A DNA stretch of 64,000 bases from Verrucomicrobiia bacterium (GTDB taxonomy: Bacteria; Verrucomicrobiota; Verrucomicrobiia; Limisphaerales; Pedosphaeraceae): NCBI GenBank assembly GCA_036268055.1, contig DATAUW010000017.1, positions 248,001 through 312,000 on the forward strand. The letters run 5' to 3'. Below the pieces are notes generated by a model. That model did no database searches and was not told the origin of the DNA. It saw only the letters and a program-made list of their open reading frames with translations. Positions 44,122 through 52,995 of the stretch are shown here, piece after piece. The stretch's first letter is position 1, and each line of letters begins with the position of its first letter. Position numbers and translations under genes: made by a program.

Positions 44122-46014
44122 TCACCGGATTGAGTCTCGCGGGTCGAGCAACTCATCAATGCCGACGAATTCGTAACCGCGCGAACTAAGATAATCAAGT
44201 AACTGGCCGAAGTGATGATCAGAAAATTTATCCGCGCGACCGGGCCCCGCGCCGAGATGGAACAGCAGCAGGTAACCGTTGAGTCCGTGCGGATCGTTCT
44301 GTTCAGCGCTGATGATGCTGTCGTAGATGGCCTGCGATGAAACAAAGTTCGTATTTTTTTCTTCGGTGATATCGTCGAGCGAGCGCGTGCCGGGAGTGAA
44401 GCTGACGACGCTGAATCGCGCTTCCCGGCTCCAATCCACGATGTCCTGGTTAAAGAATTCGCCGGGCGGCAGAAAATATCGCGGGCGGAAACGCGGCGAT
44501 TGAATCGGAAAACTCGCAAGTTTTCCCATGTTCTGATTCAAGTCATCAAGAAAGGCGCTGTGTGGGAGGATCAATTTAACTTCATTATTTGCCGGGTCGT
44601 CCTTCAAGGGTTTGTCGCCATTGGGGCCGGCATAGTGGCCTTCGCTGATGATCCGCTCGGCCAGGGAATGGAATTCGGGATTATCCAGAAAATCACCGCC
44701 GAGGAAGAAAGAGGCGCGGGCATTGTGCCGGGCAAGTTCGCGGAGGATGACGGCGCCGCCTTCGGCAAAATCGTGGCCAGCGAATTCGAGCGCAATTTTC
44801 TTTTGGCTGCGCGGACCGCGGATGACCGCGCCCCGGTCAAGTTGGACGTCAATTTTTTCGAGCGCGGCTGCGGCGCTTTCACGAACGAGCGCGTTGGTAT
44901 CGGCGAGGGTTTTCGTCAATGCTGGTATGGCACGCCAGCTTCGGGCACGAAAATCTCCCAACTGCCGGCAAATCAAAGCGCGTACGGTGGCGTCGGGATC
45001 ATCCAGATTGGTGAGCAGCAAGGAAACGATGCGGCGCGAGGCAAATTCATTGCGCGCGAATCTCGCCACGGCATTAACTCCAAAAACCGAATTGGGCAAT
45101 TCGCCGTTGAACAAAGCGGACGCGGCGCGCCCGCCGGAATCGAAGCGGACATTGGGACTGAGCGCATTGGCGGCGGTGAAACGAATGTTCGCGCTCTTAT
45201 TCGTCAGCGCCAGGATGAGCGGCTCGAGTTTTCCCAGCCGCGCCAGCGCATAAGCGGCGGACGCGCTGTGGCTCGTCTGAAGCAACATTTCCTGGAGATG
45301 GGGAATTTCCGGCGCGGCAGCCTCGCCCATCTCGCCGAGCGCAAGGATCGCGGTATCGGCCACCACTTGATCCGCGTTGTAAGCGGCCGACGCCACCAAC
45401 GGTTCGGCATTGGTCGCCACGAGCCCCAGCATGCCAAGCGTTCTAAGAACGAATATCTGACGGGATGGTTGGGTGAATAAATTGGTCAGGGCGGGGACGG
45501 CATCAGGGCCGATGGCGCAAAGACATTCAGAAGCATAGAGACTGAATTGCGGGGCGGAGCCGATGGCGAGCAATTTGGGAATGGCGGGTTTTGCAGCGGG
45601 ACCCAGCGCTTGAAAACCGCCGACGGCGAGATTGGGCCAATCCGGAATTTGGGGATCGGGCAGGTCGGGCAAATATTGTGAGAGGGCGGGATGATTGTCC
45701 ATCCAGCTTTGCACGCGGTCGCGCGCGGAATTGGGATTGGCGCGAAACTGGAGCAACGTCAAAAGGCGGGGAATGGCCCGGGGGCCGAGCGCGCGGATGG
45801 CATTCGTGGCCTCGGCCGGCGTAATTGAACCCAGGGAATCCGATGGCGCGAGCGATTGCAACCAATCGCCCAGTGGCCGGCCATGATAGCGCGGCCCATC
45901 GCGAAGAAAAAGATGCAGACTCACGGTCCCCACTGCCAAAAGTATCAATATCAAAAAAACAAGCCGAAGCCTCGACTGGCGAGGCAAGACTTTGTTTCTC
46001 AGCGGCGGTGGCAC
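44122..46014 (-). CDS. HEAT-repeat protein fused to a degenerate deacetylase-like domain
   Basis: 630 residues: N-terminal membrane helix (about 17-36), HEAT/ARM-type repeats (about 50-400) and a CE4/NodB-like barrel (about 410-625). In the barrel, the TFDDG motif reads LEFAGHDF and the metal HTxxH motif reads GHYAGPNGDK, so the metal site is altered. RxPPGEFF and LLFHLG at the later motifs are kept. It probably binds or scaffolds rather than deacetylates, or uses different chemistry. It is convergent with deoC; an altered C-terminal pattern (RADKFSDHHFGQLLDYL) is shared with Bacteroidota glycan proteins. Confidence 0.75.
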   Translation of the reverse strand: MPPPLRNKVLPRQSRLRLVFLILILLAVGTVSLHLFLRDGPRYHGRPLGDWLQSLAPSDSLGSITPAEATNAIRALGPRAIPRLLTLLQFRANPNSARDRVQSWMDNHPALSQYLPDLPDPQIPDWPNLAVGGFQALGPAAKPAIPKLLAIGSAPQFSLYASECLCAIGPDAVPALTNLFTQPSRQIFVLRTLGMLGLVATNAEPLVASAAYNADQVVADTAILALGEMGEAAAPEIPHLQEMLLQTSHSASAAYALARLGKLEPLILALTNKSANIRFTAANALSPNVRFDSGGRAASALFNGELPNSVFGVNAVARFARNEFASRRIVSLLLTNLDDPDATVRALICRQLGDFRARSWRAIPALTKTLADTNALVRESAAAALEKIDVQLDRGAVIRGPRSQKKIALEFAGHDFAEGGAVILRELARHNARASFFLGGDFLDNPEFHSLAERIISEGHYAGPNGDKPLKDDPANNEVKLILPHSAFLDDLNQNMGKLASFPIQSPRFRPRYFLPPGEFFNQDIVDWSREARFSVVSFTPGTRSLDDITEEKNTNFVSSQAIYDSIISAEQNDPHGLNGYLLLFHLGAGPGRADKFSDHHFGQLLDYLSSRGYEFVGIDELLDPRDSIR

Positions 46015-46106
46015 AGTGAAAGATACTCGCTCATTTCGGATAAAGATTAAAGTTCGGATTCATTGGTGAGCTGTTGATGGGTGCATCTTGTCACTACTCC
46101 CAGATA

Positions 46107-46125
46107 GGGCGGCGCTGCGCCGTCC
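46107..46125. repeat. GC-rich hairpin
   Basis: GGGCGGCG-CTG-CGCCGTCC, eight pairs with one wobble, upstream of the HEAT-repeat gene. It is the third hairpin of this geometry in the window. Confidence 0.5.
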
Positions 46126-46275
46126 GCAGTTCCTTGCGGGACTTCGGACTGGTTGCGTGGCAGGGCAGCCTACCATGCGCCAGGATATCAGTTGTCCCGG
46201 CGGCACTGTAGTGGAAGTGGCAGTCCCGCTCTGCCGTGCTCTAGAATATTTAGGCTACCGTGTGCCCGGGAATAT

Positions 46276-46746
46276 TTATTTGTGCCGTAAAACGGCATGG
46301 GCGGGGGTGAGCGTATTATTATTAACCAAATAATCTTCGAGGGCGAGGACCATGGCTTCGCGTTCGCGGCGGATGACGGGTTTGACCTGGAATAGATCTG
46401 CGCCGAGATCGAGGGCGCGTTTGATGTGTTCGGGTTGCATGGAGTCGGTGAGGACGACGACGGTGAGGTTGTCGGGCGGGTGCGCGCTGAGCCATTCAAG
46501 GACTTCAAAGCCATTTTTGAAGGGCATCTGCAAATCGAGGAGCAGGAGGTCGGGCAGGGGAAATTTTTTGCGGTTGGAATAGTCGGCGTGACCCTGAAAG
46601 TAGGAGATGGCTTCGCGGCCATCGCAGACTTCATTGATGACTTCAAGGCGCGTGGTGCGGCGCAGGGATTCTTTGAGGAGGAAACGGTCGTCTTCGGAAT
46701 CATCCACTACGAGGACGAAAAATTTATCTTTCGGGCGCGCGCTCAT
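46276..46746 (-). CDS. Response regulator receiver protein (Rcp1/CheY-like)
   Basis: 156 residues, a single receiver domain without output domain: acidic pocket VVDDSEDDRFLL, phospho-acceptor Asp in LLLLDLQMPFKNG, switch Thr in VVVLTDSM and Lys in LFQVKPV. The extended RREREAMVLALEDYLV helix is typical of the Rcp1 group that partners phytochrome or hybrid kinases. No cognate kinase lies nearby. Confidence 0.9.
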   Translation of the reverse strand: MSARPKDKFFVLVVDDSEDDRFLLKESLRRTTRLEVINEVCDGREAISYFQGHADYSNRKKFPLPDLLLLDLQMPFKNGFEVLEWLSAHPPDNLTVVVLTDSMQPEHIKRALDLGADLFQVKPVIRREREAMVLALEDYLVNNNTLTPAHAVLRHK

Positions 46747-47118
46747 GATCTTTCTTTTACTAGCTGATCACGACATTTAGACCAGCGATGGAACGAATAG
46801 GTTACAAAGTATCACAGCAGACGCAGGGCGGCGAAAAAATATTCGGTTAAAATGATGTGACAGAAAGGTAGGTCACTGGGATACAGAATTTGAGGGCCGG
46901 GAATCAAGAGATAAAACTTTTTGATGCCTGGATGAAAAGTTTTTAATCATTGCGCGAAGAATTGGCACGGTTTGGTGATGAATGACGGGAGAAGTAGGGA
47001 TTAATTGAGGTTCGCGAGTACGCTCGCCCCCCATAGTCCATAGAGGAGATTGCATTTGTAACCTATGGAAGGGTGGATTGTGTGGGAGAAATGTGTCATG
47101 GTGGGGACGGTTCTTTGA

Positions 47119-47241
47119 TAGGACAGGTAAGACGGGTAGGAAAGGCCGGATGGATAAAAAGCGCCATTTAGGCATCTCAAAGTGGGCGGAAGCGGACGAT
47201 GGTCCGGATAAGTTCGCTTAAGTCCGCGTAGGTTCGCGTGG
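47119..47241. repeat. Two short-period imperfect tandem arrays
   Basis: 47119-47145: three 9-base units of the form TARGACRGG. 47202-47241: four 10-base units of consensus GTYCGCKTAR alternating GTCC and GTTC. Periods of 9 and 10 sit 57 bases apart. Similar strings are seen in intergenic DNA of related genomes. No function is known. Confidence 0.6.
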
Positions 47242-47440
47242 CGGGAGAAAATTTTTTTTGACGTATGGCTGGGGGGAATAAGGCCGTGAGCCACTAGTTG
47301 ATCCAATTTACCCATGTCGGCATGTGAAAGGACGGCGGCGCGGTAGCGCTGCCCTTACGTGCGGTGGGCAAGACGCGCCGTTGCCAGGTTCTTATTAGTT
47401 AAATTAACCATTGGCAAAGGCGGGGAGGCGTGGTAGATAA

Positions 47441-47468
47441 ACCCTTCGCTTTCATGCGAAAGCGGGTT
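47441..47468 (+). promoter_or_regulatory. Leader stem-loop before the small basic protein gene
   Basis: ACC-CTT-CGCTTTC-ATGC-GAAAGCG-GGT: a seven-pair stem with a three-pair extension, then CTTTAA, 21 bases before the ATG at 47490. It could be a terminator for upstream transcription or a translational control element. Confidence 0.5.
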
Positions 47469-47489
47469 CTTTAACGTCAGGAAAAATTT

Positions 47490-47645
47490 ATGTCACAGCA
47501 TCGCAGTCTGCGCGCAATCGCCACCACTGGTGGTAAACGTAACGTACTCAAGCGCTTTGAGCGCGTGGGTTTGTTGAAAAAACGCAATCAATGGAAAGAG
47601 GGCGACCGTATCACGGGCCTTCGCAAGACCAAGCCGGACGCTTAA
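47490..47645 (+). CDS. Chlamydiae/Verrucomicrobia small basic protein
   Basis: 51 residues, strongly basic (MSQHRSLRAIATTGGKRNVL at the start, GDRITGLRKTKPDA at the end). Length and sequence match the small basic protein family restricted to Chlamydiae and Verrucomicrobia, whose members are rich in Arg/Lys and thought to bind RNA or ribosomes. It is the best taxonomic marker in the window. A pseudouridine synthase gene follows by 43 bases, so it sits among translation functions. A GTCAGGAAA tract lies before the ATG. Confidence 0.9.
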   Translation: MSQHRSLRAIATTGGKRNVLKRFERVGLLKKRNQWKEGDRITGLRKTKPDA

Positions 47646-47688
47646 GCATTCTCAATCGGCGTGCGTGTGCGGCTGGCGACGGGGTTGA

Positions 47689-48444
47689 ATGGCCGTGTGC
47701 CGCGAGCGTCCAAACTGGGCGTTCTGCTTCGCTTTGAATGTTCGTCTGCAAAAATTTTTGGCGGAAGCCGGTGTGGCTTCGCGCCGTGCGAGCGAGAAAA
47801 TAATTCTCGAGGGACGCGTCGCGGTCAATGGGCGCGTAGTCAGCGAGCTTGGCGCAAAGGTGGATCCCGGTGCGGATAAAGTTTCCGTGGATGGTGTGCC
47901 GGCGCGGATCAAGCGCAAATTCTATGTCGCGCTCAACAAGCCGCCCGGCTATGTGTGTTCGCGGCAGGATGATTTGAAGCGCCACACGATCGGCAGTCTG
48001 TTGCCGAAGGAATGGAACAACCTTTACTCCGTCGGCCGCCTCGATCTCGATAGTGAAGGACTGATCTTCATGACGAATGACGGCGAATTCAGCCTGCACC
48101 TGACGCATCCGCGTTATGGCATCCGCAAAAAATACCTGGCCACCGTCACTGGGCGGGTGGAGTCGGACATGCTCCGGCGCATCACGAACGGCGTGACACA
48201 CGAGGGCGAATTGTTGAAGGCGGAAAGGGCGCGCGCGCTTTCCACGAATAATTCTCATAGCCTGATCGAATTGGAATTGGCCGAGGGAAAAAATCGCGAG
48301 GTGCGGCGTTTGTTTGAATCGCAAGGGCTTGAAGTCAACCGGCTCGTCCGCACGCAAATCGGGAAAATTAAACTGGGGCAATTACCCAGCGGGAAATGGC
48401 GGACATTGACAGAACCCGAGATTAAATCTCTACTTTCAGTGTAA
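47689..48444 (+). CDS. rluB: Pseudouridine synthase, RsuA/RluB/E/F family
   Basis: Converts a uridine of rRNA to pseudouridine. An N-terminal S4 RNA-binding domain (VRLQKFLAEAGVASRRASEKII) is followed by the RsuA/RluB catalytic domain with the active Asp in SVGRLDLDSEGLIFMTNDGE and the KKYLATV and GKNREVRRLFE segments. The substrate site (16S vs 23S) cannot be fixed by sequence alone. ATG 47689 follows a GGGGTTGA; a TTG at 47734 would give the more usual N-terminus MNVRLQKF. Confidence 0.88.
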   Translation: MAVCRERPNWAFCFALNVRLQKFLAEAGVASRRASEKIILEGRVAVNGRVVSELGAKVDPGADKVSVDGVPARIKRKFYVALNKPPGYVCSRQDDLKRHTIGSLLPKEWNNLYSVGRLDLDSEGLIFMTNDGEFSLHLTHPRYGIRKKYLATVTGRVESDMLRRITNGVTHEGELLKAERARALSTNNSHSLIELELAEGKNREVRRLFESQGLEVNRLVRTQIGKIKLGQLPSGKWRTLTEPEIKSLLSV

Positions 48445-48448
48445 TCTT

Positions 48449-49594
48449 ATGAAAATAAAAATTGGTCTGATTTTGGCAGCACTGGTTTCCACAAGTGTCA
48501 TGGCGCAGGTGACGAATACGCCGCCGCCCTTGCCGCCGATGCCCGACAGCTCCACCGTCACGCCGCCACCGCCGCCCTTGCCGCCGGACACTGGCACAAA
48601 TAAACCACCGGGCCGCGTCAAGAAACATAAGAAGCCGGCTTCCAAACCCGCCGCGGAGAAAAAAGAGAAGAAGGAGAAATCTGCCGCGGCCGCCGATGCC
48701 ATGCCCGCCGCACCGGTGATGTTCACGCCCAACCAGCTTGCCGAATCCAAGCAGGACCATGTCAACATTCGCGGCCAGGCGCACATCAGCAGCGAGGTCA
48801 TTGGCCATTTGAAAAAAGGCGAGACGGTGACAGTACTGGAAGAAGTCACTTTGAAACATCCCAAGGCGGACGAGCCCGCGCATTGGGCGCGTATTGCATT
48901 GCCATCCGACATGCACGTTTGGGTGATGAGCGCTTATCTGGATTCGAGCAATCAGGTTGTGAAGGCACGCAAATTGAATCTGCGCACGGGCGCGGGTGAA
49001 AATTACAGCGTCGCCGGTCTGCTGCACAAAGGTGATACCATCAAGACGATCAAGGAAAAGGGCAGTTGGTCGGAAATCGAAGCGCCGACGAATGCGTTCG
49101 CATTTGTGGCCGCGCATTTGTTGACCCCGAAAGAAGGCGGCGCGACAATTCCTGAAATCGCTTCGACAACTCCAGTGCCGCCGCCAGTTTTGCCGACGCC
49201 GACGGTGTTGTCTAATCCGAACACGGTGGCTCCGGCTAGCGGTGTTCCCGGTGCTCCCGCCAGCGAACCGGTTCCGAATACTCAACCGACTCTGCCGCTG
49301 CCGCCGATTCCCGCTCCCGTGCCCGCGCCGGTTTCTGACGAGCCGCTGCCTCCGCGCATCGTTCAACGCGAAGGGGTCGTCGGTGGCACTTTCAGTATTC
49401 AGGCCCCGACTTACTTTGAATTGCGCAGCCTGGATAACGGCCGCGTGATGGATTATCTCTACACGGCTTCAACCAATATCGTGCTGAAAAAATACCAGGG
49501 CCTGACGATCCACGTCAGCGGGCCGGAAGAACTTGATGAACGCTGGCCGAACACGCCGGTGCTCACCATTCAGCGCATCCAGGTCGTGAAGTAA
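48449..49594 (+). CDS. Exported SH3b-domain protein
   Basis: 381 residues with signal peptide (MKIKIGLILAALVSTSVMAQ), a Pro-rich then Lys-rich low-complexity stretch (about 25-75), two bacterial SH3 (SH3b) units (about 95-160 with VNIRGQAHISSEVIGHLKKG, and 170-230 with LNLRTGAGENYSVAGLLHKG), another Pro-rich linker and a C-terminal beta-rich segment. SH3b domains usually bind peptidoglycan or peptides. The stop overlaps the folD start by one base. Confidence 0.82.
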   Translation: MKIKIGLILAALVSTSVMAQVTNTPPPLPPMPDSSTVTPPPPPLPPDTGTNKPPGRVKKHKKPASKPAAEKKEKKEKSAAAADAMPAAPVMFTPNQLAESKQDHVNIRGQAHISSEVIGHLKKGETVTVLEEVTLKHPKADEPAHWARIALPSDMHVWVMSAYLDSSNQVVKARKLNLRTGAGENYSVAGLLHKGDTIKTIKEKGSWSEIEAPTNAFAFVAAHLLTPKEGGATIPEIASTTPVPPPVLPTPTVLSNPNTVAPASGVPGAPASEPVPNTQPTLPLPPIPAPVPAPVSDEPLPPRIVQREGVVGGTFSIQAPTYFELRSLDNGRVMDYLYTASTNIVLKKYQGLTIHVSGPEELDERWPNTPVLTIQRIQVVK

Positions 49595-50487
49595 TGTCGC
49601 TGGAAAATCTCATTGATGGCCGGGCCATCGCGAGTGCAATTCATGGGGAAACCTCCCGGCGCATCGAAGCACTGAAGGCGCGAGGCGTGCAGCCCGGCCT
49701 GGCATTCGTGCGCGTCGGCGAGGACCCGGCGTCGCGCGTGTACGTAGGCATGAAAGAAAAAACCTGCGCGCAACTGGGCATCGCTTCCGAGACGCGCGTG
49801 CTGCCGCAGGAAACGAGCGAAGCCGATTTGCTCAAGCTGCTGGCGCAACTCAATGCCGACCCGCGCATCCACGGTATTCTCGTCCAGGCACCGTTGCCCA
49901 AACAAATTCGCGAGGCGATAATTTACGCGACGGTTTCTCCGCAAAAGGACGTGGATGGTTTTCATCCACTCAATGTGGGCAAGCTGATGCTCGGCGATAC
50001 CAGCGGATTTTTGCCATGCACCCCGGCGGGCATTTGGGAATTGCTGATTCGTTCGCAAGTGCGCATCGAAGGCGCGGATGTGGTGGTGCTTGGCCGCGGA
50101 AATATTGTGGGCAAACCGATGGCGGCGATTCTTTGCCAGAAGGCGCGCCACGCGAATGCTACGGTCACGATTTGTCATTCGCACACACGCGAGATTCGGA
50201 CGCATTGCCGCCGCGCGGATATTTTGATTGCGGCGATGGGCGTCGCGAACTTTGTCACCGCGAACATGGTGAAGCCCGGCGCGGTGGTGGTTGACGTGGG
50301 AGTGAACCGCGTCAGCGATGCCACGGCGAAAGGCGGTTCGCGGCTGGTGGGCGATGTGGATTTTGAAGCCGTGCAACGCGTCGCGGGAATGATCACGCCG
50401 AACCCCGGCGGCGTGGGGCCGATGACCATTGCGATGCTGATGCAAAATACCGTGCGCGCCGCCGAGCTTGCGATTTCAAAAAATTAA
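49594..50487 (+). CDS. folD: Bifunctional methylene-THF dehydrogenase/cyclohydrolase
   Basis: Interconverts 5,10-methylene-THF, methenyl-THF and 10-formyl-THF. The 297-residue protein has the FolD marks: FVRVGEDPASRVYVGMKEK with the catalytic YxxxK, GILVQAPLP, PQKDVDGFHPLNVG, VVLGRGNIVGKPMA (NADP site) and TPNPGGVGPMTIAMLM. Complete and typical. Confidence 0.96.
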   Translation: MSLENLIDGRAIASAIHGETSRRIEALKARGVQPGLAFVRVGEDPASRVYVGMKEKTCAQLGIASETRVLPQETSEADLLKLLAQLNADPRIHGILVQAPLPKQIREAIIYATVSPQKDVDGFHPLNVGKLMLGDTSGFLPCTPAGIWELLIRSQVRIEGADVVVLGRGNIVGKPMAAILCQKARHANATVTICHSHTREIRTHCRRADILIAAMGVANFVTANMVKPGAVVVDVGVNRVSDATAKGGSRLVGDVDFEAVQRVAGMITPNPGGVGPMTIAMLMQNTVRAAELAISKN

Positions 50488-50511
50488 CGATCAACCACAA
50501 CTAAAAATAAT

Positions 50512-50949
50512 ATGCAAGTATCCCGAATTTTACCCGACCTCCAATGCTCGCTGCTTTGCGAAGAAGTGCGGCAGGATTCCAACGGCAATCCGTTTCTCAT
50601 CGGCGTGCTCAGCTATCTGCCGGTCCAGCAGTTGCCGGTGACGGCCTTGCGCCTGTGCATGTTCAATCGCTGGTCGTCGGGCGTGGGGCAGTTCGTGGAA
50701 TCGGTGCGGCTGATCGCGCCGGACAAGACGACGGTCATTCGCAAGAGCGAATTGAAATTTGAGTTGCGCGATCCGATGATATCCGCCTCGAACGTGACTG
50801 CGTTCACGCAAGTGGAATTCAAAGTCCCCGGCGCTTACATCATCGAAGTGCTTGTGGACGACGTGATGAAGCTACGTTATCCCGTGCCGCTTTTGCTGGC
50901 GCAACAACCGCCGCAAACTCCGAAAGCGCCGGCAGAGCCCGCTGCTTAA
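50512..50949 (+). CDS. DUF6941-type hypothetical protein
   Basis: 145 residues, predicted beta-rich and soluble. It starts MQVSRILPDLQCSLLCEEVRQ; the middle contains NRWSSGVGQFVESVRLIAPD and the end a Pro/Ala tail (PPQTPKAPAEPAA). The layout fits the DUF6941 family, short beta-sandwich proteins of unknown role seen in Verrucomicrobiota. It lies 24 bases after folD. Confidence 0.65.
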   Translation: MQVSRILPDLQCSLLCEEVRQDSNGNPFLIGVLSYLPVQQLPVTALRLCMFNRWSSGVGQFVESVRLIAPDKTTVIRKSELKFELRDPMISASNVTAFTQVEFKVPGAYIIEVLVDDVMKLRYPVPLLLAQQPPQTPKAPAEPAA

Positions 50950-51019
50950 AGCGCGCGTTCCGTGCGCCGCGCAAACTGCGGCGTGAAGTCCAGCCGCCGG
51001 TGGCGCGTCTCATTATTGC

Positions 51020-51877
51020 ATGAGCACAACCGTCCAATCTTGGCGGCCGGCGTGGGAGCCATTGACCCCGCGCGGCGTCGCCGCATTTGCGGGCGCGTCG
51101 TTTGGGCGATTATTCCTCGCGCAGTTGCTGGTCGCGATGCTTGCGGCCGCGGCGGTTGCGGGATTTCTCCGGCACGCGTGGTTTCCTGTGGTGCGCGACG
51201 CAGTTCATGTCTTGCCCGCGCAAGGAAAAATTGCCGATCAAAAACTGGATTGGCGCGGCAACAATCCGCAGCAGCTTGCGCAAAATCGTTTCCTGGGCAT
51301 CGGCGTGGATTTGCATCACAGCGGACAACTGGGCCGCGAAGCGCATTTGCAAATCGAATTCGGCGGCGAAGATGTGCGGGTTTATTCGCTGCTTGGTTAT
51401 GAGGTGATTGAATATCTGCCGGACTGGGCGATGCCTTTCAATCAAACTGTGCTTGAGCCGCGCTGGGGCGCGTGGGAGCCGTTTATCCTTGTCGGCGCTG
51501 CCACGCTTACGGTCGTGACGCTGTTTGTGAGTTGGTCGTTGCTGGCGACGCTTTATTGGCTGCCGGTGAAGCTCATCACGTTCTTTGAAAATCGCGATTT
51601 GAGTTGGACGCAAAGCTGGCGGCTCGCCAGCGCCTCTATGATGCCCGGCGCATTATTTCTCACGGCGGGAATCGTGGCCTATACTTTCAATGTGATGGAC
51701 CTGATCCGTTTTGGCGCGGTGTATGGGCTGCACTTTGTTGTGAGCTGGATCTATCTCATCGTCGCCCCGCTCTTTTGTCCGCGCGCTACCGAGACCAAAA
51801 CTCTCGCCAACCCTTTCACTGGTTCCACTCAAACTGCTCCGACACCTGCCACAGATAAATCTCCCGACAAAAATTAA
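51020..51877 (+). CDS. Hypothetical integral membrane protein (DUF1189-like layout)
   Basis: 285 residues. One membrane helix near the N-terminus (FLAQLLVAMLAAAAVAGFL), an extracytoplasmic domain of about 100 residues, then four helices (from EPFILVGAATLTVVTLFV to FVVSWIYLIVAPLF) and a Thr/Pro-rich tail. The plan resembles DUF1189-type proteins but I cannot confirm the family. It probably shares the transcript of the preceding gene (70-base gap). Confidence 0.6.
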   Translation: MSTTVQSWRPAWEPLTPRGVAAFAGASFGRLFLAQLLVAMLAAAAVAGFLRHAWFPVVRDAVHVLPAQGKIADQKLDWRGNNPQQLAQNRFLGIGVDLHHSGQLGREAHLQIEFGGEDVRVYSLLGYEVIEYLPDWAMPFNQTVLEPRWGAWEPFILVGAATLTVVTLFVSWSLLATLYWLPVKLITFFENRDLSWTQSWRLASASMMPGALFLTAGIVAYTFNVMDLIRFGAVYGLHFVVSWIYLIVAPLFCPRATETKTLANPFTGSTQTAPTPATDKSPDKN

Positions 51878-51880
51878 TTT

Positions 51881-51912
51881 CTTTCCTCCGCGTCTCCGCG
51901 TCTCAAAAAAAA
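51881..51912. repeat. Half-unit of the CGCGGAG dispersed repeat
   Basis: CTTTCCTCCGCGTCTCCGCG followed by TCT and an A-run. Read in complement it matches the outer arm of the repeat at 13783. It lies between the convergent membrane protein and dipeptidase genes. Confidence 0.65.
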
Positions 51913-51916
51913 ATCC

Positions 51917-52987
51917 TCACTCCGGCAATGCGCTTTCCAAAAACCGCACAAAATTTCCATGCATCACCAACTCAATGTCTGCTTCGGCAAAGCCGTTTTT
52001 TCGCAACAACTCCGGCAACTGTGTGAGTCCCGCGATCGTCGTCAAATCCTGCGGTGTTTGTTCAAATCCAAACGCTCCGTCCAGGTCCGAGCCGATGCCC
52101 ACATGCCGCGCATTCCCCGCGAGTTGGCAAATGTGATCCATGTGCGCGACGATATGTTCGAGCTTCAGCCCCACCGAGGCGGGCGTGGATTTGCCGTGCA
52201 CCCAATCCGGCGTCATCATCCACCCGTCAAACACGCTGCCGATCACCGCGCCGCGTTCGATAAGCAGCTTGATTTGTTCGTCGTTGAATTGGCGGTGGTG
52301 CGGCACGAGCGCGCGGCAATTCGAGTGACTCGCCCATACTTGGCCGTGAAATAATTTCAACGCCTCCCAAAAAGAATCATCACAAAGATGCGTCGCGTCC
52401 AAAATCATTCCGAGCCGTTCCATTTCCGCGAGCAATTCCCGTCCGCGCGCGGTCAATCCGCCCATGGCGTCCGTGCCTTGCGCATAAATTCCCGGACCAT
52501 AATGCGCCGGTCCGACCGCGCGCAGTCCGTTTGCGTGCGCCCGTTCCAAATGCCGCATCGTCACCAGCGAATCCGCACCTTCGAGACTCAGGATATAACC
52601 AATCGCGGTCGTATCGGCCGGGGATTTCCAGAGTACAATCTGCCGTTGCAAATCCGAGCGCGTGCGGATCGAAATCAGTTCGCCCTTTTCCTCCATCGCG
52701 CGATACCACGCGAGTTGTCCCTGTGTCTGCGCCCACGCCTGCTCCTGCGAGGCCCATCCCGCGCGCGGATTGTCCGGCGCGACGTAACGGGCGATTTGCG
52801 TGGCAACGCATACGCCAATTTTTCCGCGCCGCATTTCGGGAAAACAAACCGTGCCGTGGCCGCGATCGGGTTTGTCGGTCAAATTACGATCGCGTTCGCG
52901 CGCGCGAATCTCTTCAAGCGGCCGCGTGAGGTCGCGATTCCACTCCATCGCGTTCATCGCCAGATCAAGATGCGCGTCAAAAATCAT
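51917..52987 (-). CDS. Membrane dipeptidase (peptidase M19 family)
   Basis: Zinc dipeptidase fold of 356 residues starting MIFDAHLDLAMNAMEW (metal HxD). Further metal/active residues are in YILSLEGADSL (bridging Glu), ILDATHLCDD and WASHSNCRAL (His ligands). Family members hydrolyse dipeptides and can accept D-residues at the C-terminal position. It is the last gene of a four-gene operon whose other products handle D-amino acids, so it may release D-residues from peptides. ATG 52987 lies eight bases after the permease stop; the upstream extension overlaps the permease gene. Confidence 0.85.
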   Translation of the reverse strand: MIFDAHLDLAMNAMEWNRDLTRPLEEIRARERDRNLTDKPDRGHGTVCFPEMRRGKIGVCVATQIARYVAPDNPRAGWASQEQAWAQTQGQLAWYRAMEEKGELISIRTRSDLQRQIVLWKSPADTTAIGYILSLEGADSLVTMRHLERAHANGLRAVGPAHYGPGIYAQGTDAMGGLTARGRELLAEMERLGMILDATHLCDDSFWEALKLFHGQVWASHSNCRALVPHHRQFNDEQIKLLIERGAVIGSVFDGWMMTPDWVHGKSTPASVGLKLEHIVAHMDHICQLAGNARHVGIGSDLDGAFGFEQTPQDLTTIAGLTQLPELLRKNGFAEADIELVMHGNFVRFLESALPE

Positions 52988-52995
52988 CGCGTTCC

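Larger units (their letters stand above)
46747..47489. other. 743-base gene-poor region
   Basis: No convincing coding frame; minus-strand open frames here have no start context and are read through simple repeats. It holds two short tandem arrays (47119 and 47202) and, at its right end, a stem-loop before the small basic protein gene. Confidence 0.6.

Noticed and set aside
47001-47315. Minus-strand open frame of 104 codons in the gene-poor gap
   Set aside because: It is read through the tandem 9- and 10-base arrays, has no ribosome-binding site and no domain-like composition.
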